This document shows positions 59,575 through 64,000 of a stretch of 64,000 bases of DNA, one piece after another. The DNA comes from Vigna angularis (Eukaryota; Streptophyta; Magnoliopsida; Fabales; Fabaceae). The notes below the pieces were generated by a model. It was not told where the DNA came from. It made no database searches and saw only the letters and a list, made by a program, of their open reading frames with translations. The stretch's first letter is position 1; each line of letters opens with the position of its first letter. The stretch lies in contig NC_068973.1 of NCBI RefSeq assembly GCF_016808095.1, forward strand, positions 29,196,077 through 29,260,076. Reading direction: 5' to 3'. Made by a program: the position numbers and the translations under genes.

Positions 59575-62500
59575 ATATCAAGATTAATAAATAATGAATG
59601 TTAAACAAATAAATAAACTTTAATTTTTAAAATCACCCTTTGTGGAATCATTCTTAATTTAATCAATTTCTAAATTCTGATTCTAGATACCTTTTATACA
59701 CTGCCCATAATGCTCATGTTTGGAGTCCCCCCTATTTCTTCTTATCTTCTTGTACTACGTACAGAATAAAGTTTTGTGAATTTTAATATACTTTTTTTTA
59801 ATGATTTAACGGCATTTTTTAAAAAAATATTTTTATTTCTGATTGCTTTATTTATTTTTTTCATCAAATTTTAATATCAAAATATTTTTAAAATAGAATA
59901 ATAGAATTAAATAGGCTTAATTAACGTAAACATTATTTAGTTTTTCTTGTAATTGATCCAGTACCAGATAAGTATTTTTTTCGCCAAAAAATAAATATAT
60001 GGAGTACGTTTTTAAAGTAGAGAGTAATTTTAGTTTGTTACTATACGAATCAGTATACTTCACTGTACTCTATTTTGCTCTTATTTTTTTGTCTATGTTT
60101 CTAAACTATGTAACAAAACTAAAGATTAATGAGATACATGTCTTATAAGTAAAAAAATAATAAAGATTAATATGAGAAGATCATGAAAAGTATTTTACTT
60201 TATCCTGACAAATTTACTTTTGAAGTTAATATTAATAACAAAAACAAATACAACAAAATCAACGATACATGAGTTTTTTCAATTTGTGTTTATTCTAAGA
60301 AAATAATCTATACAAGTGTTGGTGAAAGCAAGATACAAAATATTACAAATGTGGTTAATTGGGACATATGAAAAATATATGTAAATTTTAAGATTCTTAA
60401 GAAAATATCAAAATTGTAGAGAACAAATAAAATAAAGAACTATTTTTTACAACATGTATTATAATCCACAAATCTATAAAATGTTGAATTACAATAGTCC
60501 ATAAGACTTATGATGAAGGAGTTTTCAGAATTTAACAAATTAGATATTTCTAAAGTAAGAATTGAGAAAATAACAAAAGTATATGAGTAATTGCAATTAA
60601 AACTTAATCAGGTGTCAAATTAATTTTTGATGTCTTATATGTTCTTAAGATTACTCAATTTATTAAGTGTTGTCCAAATGTTAGAAAAAGATTATAAAGT
60701 GTCTTTTGAAAACAAATTTTGTATGGTTAGTGATACAAATAACATAAAAATACTCAAAGTTCACAATGAAAGACAACATATTTGTTTTGAATTTGATAAA
60801 GAAAAAATTGACTACAAATAAAGATAATATAAAAGAAATTAAAATTAAAAGAAGATAAATATATCTTGAAGACATTTTATGTCCAAATAGACAAAGTAGA
60901 TGAAAACTCATTTTTCAACATTCATCAAAGATTCAATGCTACTACCATGGAATCAACAATAGACAAAAAAAAGATTATGTTGATAGAAGAGAAAATATAA
61001 TAAAGAATATTAAACAGAATGAAAATGTGATAAAAAACAAAAGAATTACAAACAAAAGAAAACGGAGAAAATCAAGCATGAAAAGAAGAAAAATCAAATT
61101 TGATAATTTGAAATTCAAATAAAAAATTATTAAGCAAACAAGAATGTTAAACATATTTTTTAATACCTTTTTCTTTAAACTAATTTTTATAAATTTTTTC
61201 CATTTATAAATATCTTTCATATAAAAAATATATTTAATTATTATTTAGATTTATTTATTACATTTTACTTTATATACATAATATATGAATAAAATAAAAT
61301 AACAAATTTATCTTGCACACTGTATCTTTTAGATTAAATCATTTTCCTATTTTTAGTTACTCCTATTAAATTTTAATTTCTTCTGTCTTAATTTAGTTTT
61401 TATTTTTAAAAAATTGACGCAATAAAATTTATTAATGTTGTATTAACACGTTAAAGAGAGTGTCACATGTTATTTCATATATTTTTAAAATATTTTTTTA
61501 ATTATATTTATTTTTATTTTTTTAATAAAATTTTGTCATGTGTCAATATGACATTATGCCATGTGTAATGATAGTGTGACGATGTGCAGTGACACTGTCA
61601 CATATCATTGTATTTGTTTTAATTTAATTTTTGCATTTTTATTTTTTCTCAATTTAATTATTTTATTTTTATTTTGTCTTAATTTAGTCTTAATTTTTTT
61701 TAATTAAACAATTTTGTCTCTTTCCAAATTCAAATAAAATTTAATTTGTATATAAGTATTATATAAATATTTGTGTTCTTTAAATATATCTATAAAAGTT
61801 AAAAAAACAATGACATGACTGGATTTTTCCAATGATATGGTTTAACGAACTAATTAATGAAGTTAAATTTTATTTTTTAAAAATAAAAAATTAGAGAAAA
61901 TTTGATGGAAACCATTACTGAATGTTTTCCAATTTTTTATTTTAAATAAATGAATTTTCACGTCATTAATTTTTTTATTGAGCCACGTCATTTAAAAAAT
62001 TCATACCAGCATATGATTTAATGTTTTTTATAATTTTTATAGATATATTTAAAGAACATTAACATTTATATACAAATTAAATTTTGTTTTAATGTGGGGT
62101 GAAACAAAATTATTTAATTTTAAAAAAATATTAAGACTAAATTGAGACAAATTAAAATACAGGAACCAAATAGTATATTCATACGTGACATTCAGTGACA
62201 CCGGACTCTCGGTGACATGTTTATAGTGTCATTGCTACAAAGCACAATATGAGTTTAACAAGTGCCAATTTTTTTTAAAAAAAATATATAGAAAAATTAA
62301 AATTAAAAATAAAAGTAGTTAAAGAATAATTTAAAAACATGGACCGAGGACAATGACACTTTCTTTAACGGTATGAAACTAATGATAAACACCCAATTAC
62401 GTTAATTTTTAAAAATAAAAATCTAATTGAGATAAAAAAAATAAAATCCCTATTTAAGATAAGTAATAAAAATAGGAACGTCGACAATTATTTAACTATT

Positions 62501-63130
62501 ACCTATCATATCTTAACAATCCTAAAAAATCCAAATAGTTTTTGACAATTTTCACCGATTCTAAAAGCATCCATTTTTTGTAGGTTGATGTGAGATAAAA
62601 AGAGTTATGTTTTCCAAATGTGGAAATAGTTTATAATAACAAATATTTCTAACAACGCTTTATACTATTAAGGATCATAACAAAATGTCCAAAGTCGTAG
62701 TAATGTGCCCTATAAGGAAAAATCTCGGTAGTAATTAGGATTTTTTTTTTCTGATATAAATTACGTGTTTTTTTTAAAGATAAAATTAACAGTTTTCTAC
62801 GTAATAATACCTTCTTAAAAGAAATTGCAAAAAGAATCTCTTTCCGTATTGCAAGTACCTCACACGCGTGATGTCTTGATTTGTCAATAGCGGTGAGGAA
62901 AACATGCGAGTGAAACTCAAATATTTTATTATATCCCAAATTTACAATCTAAATTAAATTTCCTTACATCAGTTAATTTTCTAAAGTATGCCACTTTAGT
63001 AATTTAATTATGTAAAAATAAAAGTCCTTCACATCCTATGCTTTATGACAGTCCAGTGAGAAAAGTATTAGAAGAGCAAGTGAGGGTGCAATGCCATGTA
63101 TTCTATTAATTACAATTAAGATATGAGTTT
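59575..63130. other. AT-rich intergenic DNA
   Basis: No gene supported. Frames of 60-97 codons here are low-complexity. A diffuse inverted repeat is suspected at about 61370-62470. Confidence 0.5.
61370..62470. repeat. Large degenerate inverted repeat, possible old fold-back element
   Basis: The left part (about 61380-61620) with TTTTTATTTTTAAAAAATTGACG, GTTAAAGAGAGTGTCA and repeated GTGACACTGTCAC-like motifs recurs in inverted form at about 62170-62440 (TGACACTTTCTTTAACGG, ACGTTAATTTTTAAAAATAA). Arms are diverged and borders unclear; no target duplication identified. Confidence 0.4.
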
Positions 63131-63638
63131 TGTTACTATCGAGGGCGGACAACCGATCGGGAAGGTTTAGACAGTGTCGAGCGGATAGAAGCAAGGTTAA
63201 TATATCCGATCGGGTGTCTCAGCCTGATATGTCCGATCGGATCTCTTAAGAGCAATACGACCGGTCGGGCGGACATATAAAACTATGGACTGGAGACAGT
63301 AGTTGAAGGTTCATGAATGTTTAGTTAATGAGGTAACGGTCATTGTCAAGTATCTAAGATGCGCATTGAAAGCCATTAAAAGGTAAATTAATGGGTAATA
63401 TTCTCTGAAATCATATAAATAACAGTCAAAGGAGAAGTTAAACTCTCTGTTCTGTGATAATTATATAGACTTGCAAAAGTCCATTTTGACTTGAGCGTCG
63501 GAGTGTTTGCTGCAGGTCAACCCATTTGTGTTGAGAACGAGCGCGAGGAGAGCGAAGGGAGAAGGACCGATCGGACGAGGAGGAGTGTTTCCGGGCGGAG
63601 GCGGCAGGAATTTTCCTCGGTCCCATTCAGCAGAAACA
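63131..63638 (+). mobile_element. 5' LTR of a Ty3/gypsy retrotransposon
   Basis: A 508 bp segment with TGTTAC...GAAACA ends, GC-richer than its flank, with many CGATCGG/GGTCGGG motifs. A TATA-like CATATAAA lies at about 63267 and CATATAAATA near 63413. It is followed three bases later by a primer-binding site and then gag. The element continues past the window, so the 3' LTR cannot be compared. Confidence 0.75.
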
Positions 63639-63641
63639 TTT

Positions 63642-63659
63642 TGGCGCCCACCGTGGGGC
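63642..63659 (+). other. Primer-binding site of the gypsy element
   Basis: TGGCGCCCACCGTGGGGC just inside the LTR, the site used by many plant Ty3/gypsy elements for tRNA priming of minus-strand DNA. Confidence 0.75.
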
Positions 63660-63696
63660 CGAGGAACGTTGAAGACAACCTATTACAACCGTAAGG

Positions 63697-63927
63697 ATGG
63701 AGCAAGACCCGACAACGTTTTTACAGGAGATGAGAAGGAGAATGGAGGCAATGCAAGCGGAAATTCAAACCCTTAGAGCCGAGCGTGATGCGGCCGGAGG
63801 GGCGCAGGCTAATCGTCCATCCTCCACACGCGCCCAAACACCGCCAATTGTGGAGATGCCAGAAACCGACCCAGACTCAGAAGAGGACACAGATCCCATT
63901 CGTGATAGTTATCAGGGAGAGGCGTAG
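63697..63927 (+). pseudogene. Start of gag of the gypsy element, interrupted by a stop
   Basis: A 76-residue frame starts 59 bases after the LTR. It opens with MEQDPTTFLQEMRRRMEAMQ, a charged coiled-coil-like segment, then turns Pro/Thr- and acid-rich, as in plant gypsy Gag N-termini. A TAG codon at 63925-63927 ends it although Gag proteins are several hundred residues. Either this copy is inactive or the frame resumes beyond the edge. The following bases remain GC-rich and element-like. Confidence 0.55.
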
Positions 63928-64000
63928 AGTGAGGCTGGTTCACATCGGACCGCAAACCGTCCGGCCCTGGCCGGTCGGGCAAGAGCGTTGCACCCGTTCA

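Overview
The window is nuclear DNA of a flowering plant. Coding exons are sparse, introns have GT-AG borders and 5'UTRs can be interrupted. The background is very AT-rich and dense in transposon remnants. Gene structures and repeat families (TRIM-like and MITE families) suggest a legume, possibly Vigna/Phaseolus. That placement is inference from sequence style, not a search.

Five protein genes and one tRNA gene look intact. (1) 9308-9857 (+): a two-exon plantacyanin / basic blue copper protein. (2) 16061-17059 (+): a single-exon multi-pass membrane protein of unknown function. (3) 28568-30282 (-): a four-exon YUCCA-type flavin monooxygenase (auxin synthesis, closest in memory to YUC10/YUC11). 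(4) 39771-39842 (+): tRNA-Gln(UUG). (5) 42850-45437 (-): a four-exon F-box/LRR protein of the SKP2A/SKP2B type, with a 5'UTR intron. (6) 52310-56616 (-): a seven-exon ACR3-type protein with four ACT domains, with a probable 2.6 kb 5'UTR intron that puts its promoter near 59.5 kb. These genes are independent units. YUCCA (auxin production) and SKP2 (auxin-linked cell-cycle F-box) share an auxin theme, but nothing in the DNA links them.

Much of the rest is mobile DNA. Elements with target-site duplications (TSDs) that I could read directly are: two related 519-520 bp hAT-type MITEs (8300-8819, 14426-14944); a 1.2 kb Mutator-type fold-back element (10740-11958); a 189 bp Mutator-type MITE (20823-21011); a 1.6 kb CACTA element with GC-rich cargo (35441-37041); and a 514 bp young fold-back element inside intron 4 of the ACR3 gene (54541-55054). 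LTR-type sequences are a decayed Ty1/copia gag-protease region (about 3.0-4.8 kb), a 2.5 kb probable solo LTR (24901-27424), a minus-strand LTR with GC-rich repeats (37682-38593), a TRIM-like relic (about 47.8-48.15 kb), and a gypsy 5' LTR with primer-binding site and start of gag running off the right edge (63131-64000).

The most unusual stretch is 20.07-24.49 kb. A CACTA-like terminus is followed by an alcohol-dehydrogenase exon fragment, then three consecutive kinesin-5 motor-domain exons with splice sites kept but one nonsense codon (all on the minus strand). After these comes a 1.8 kb degenerate tandem array built from two alternating half-units (about 23 + 25 bp). Two unrelated gene fragments side by side suggest gene-fragment capture by a transposon; the array is not explained by any family I recognise.
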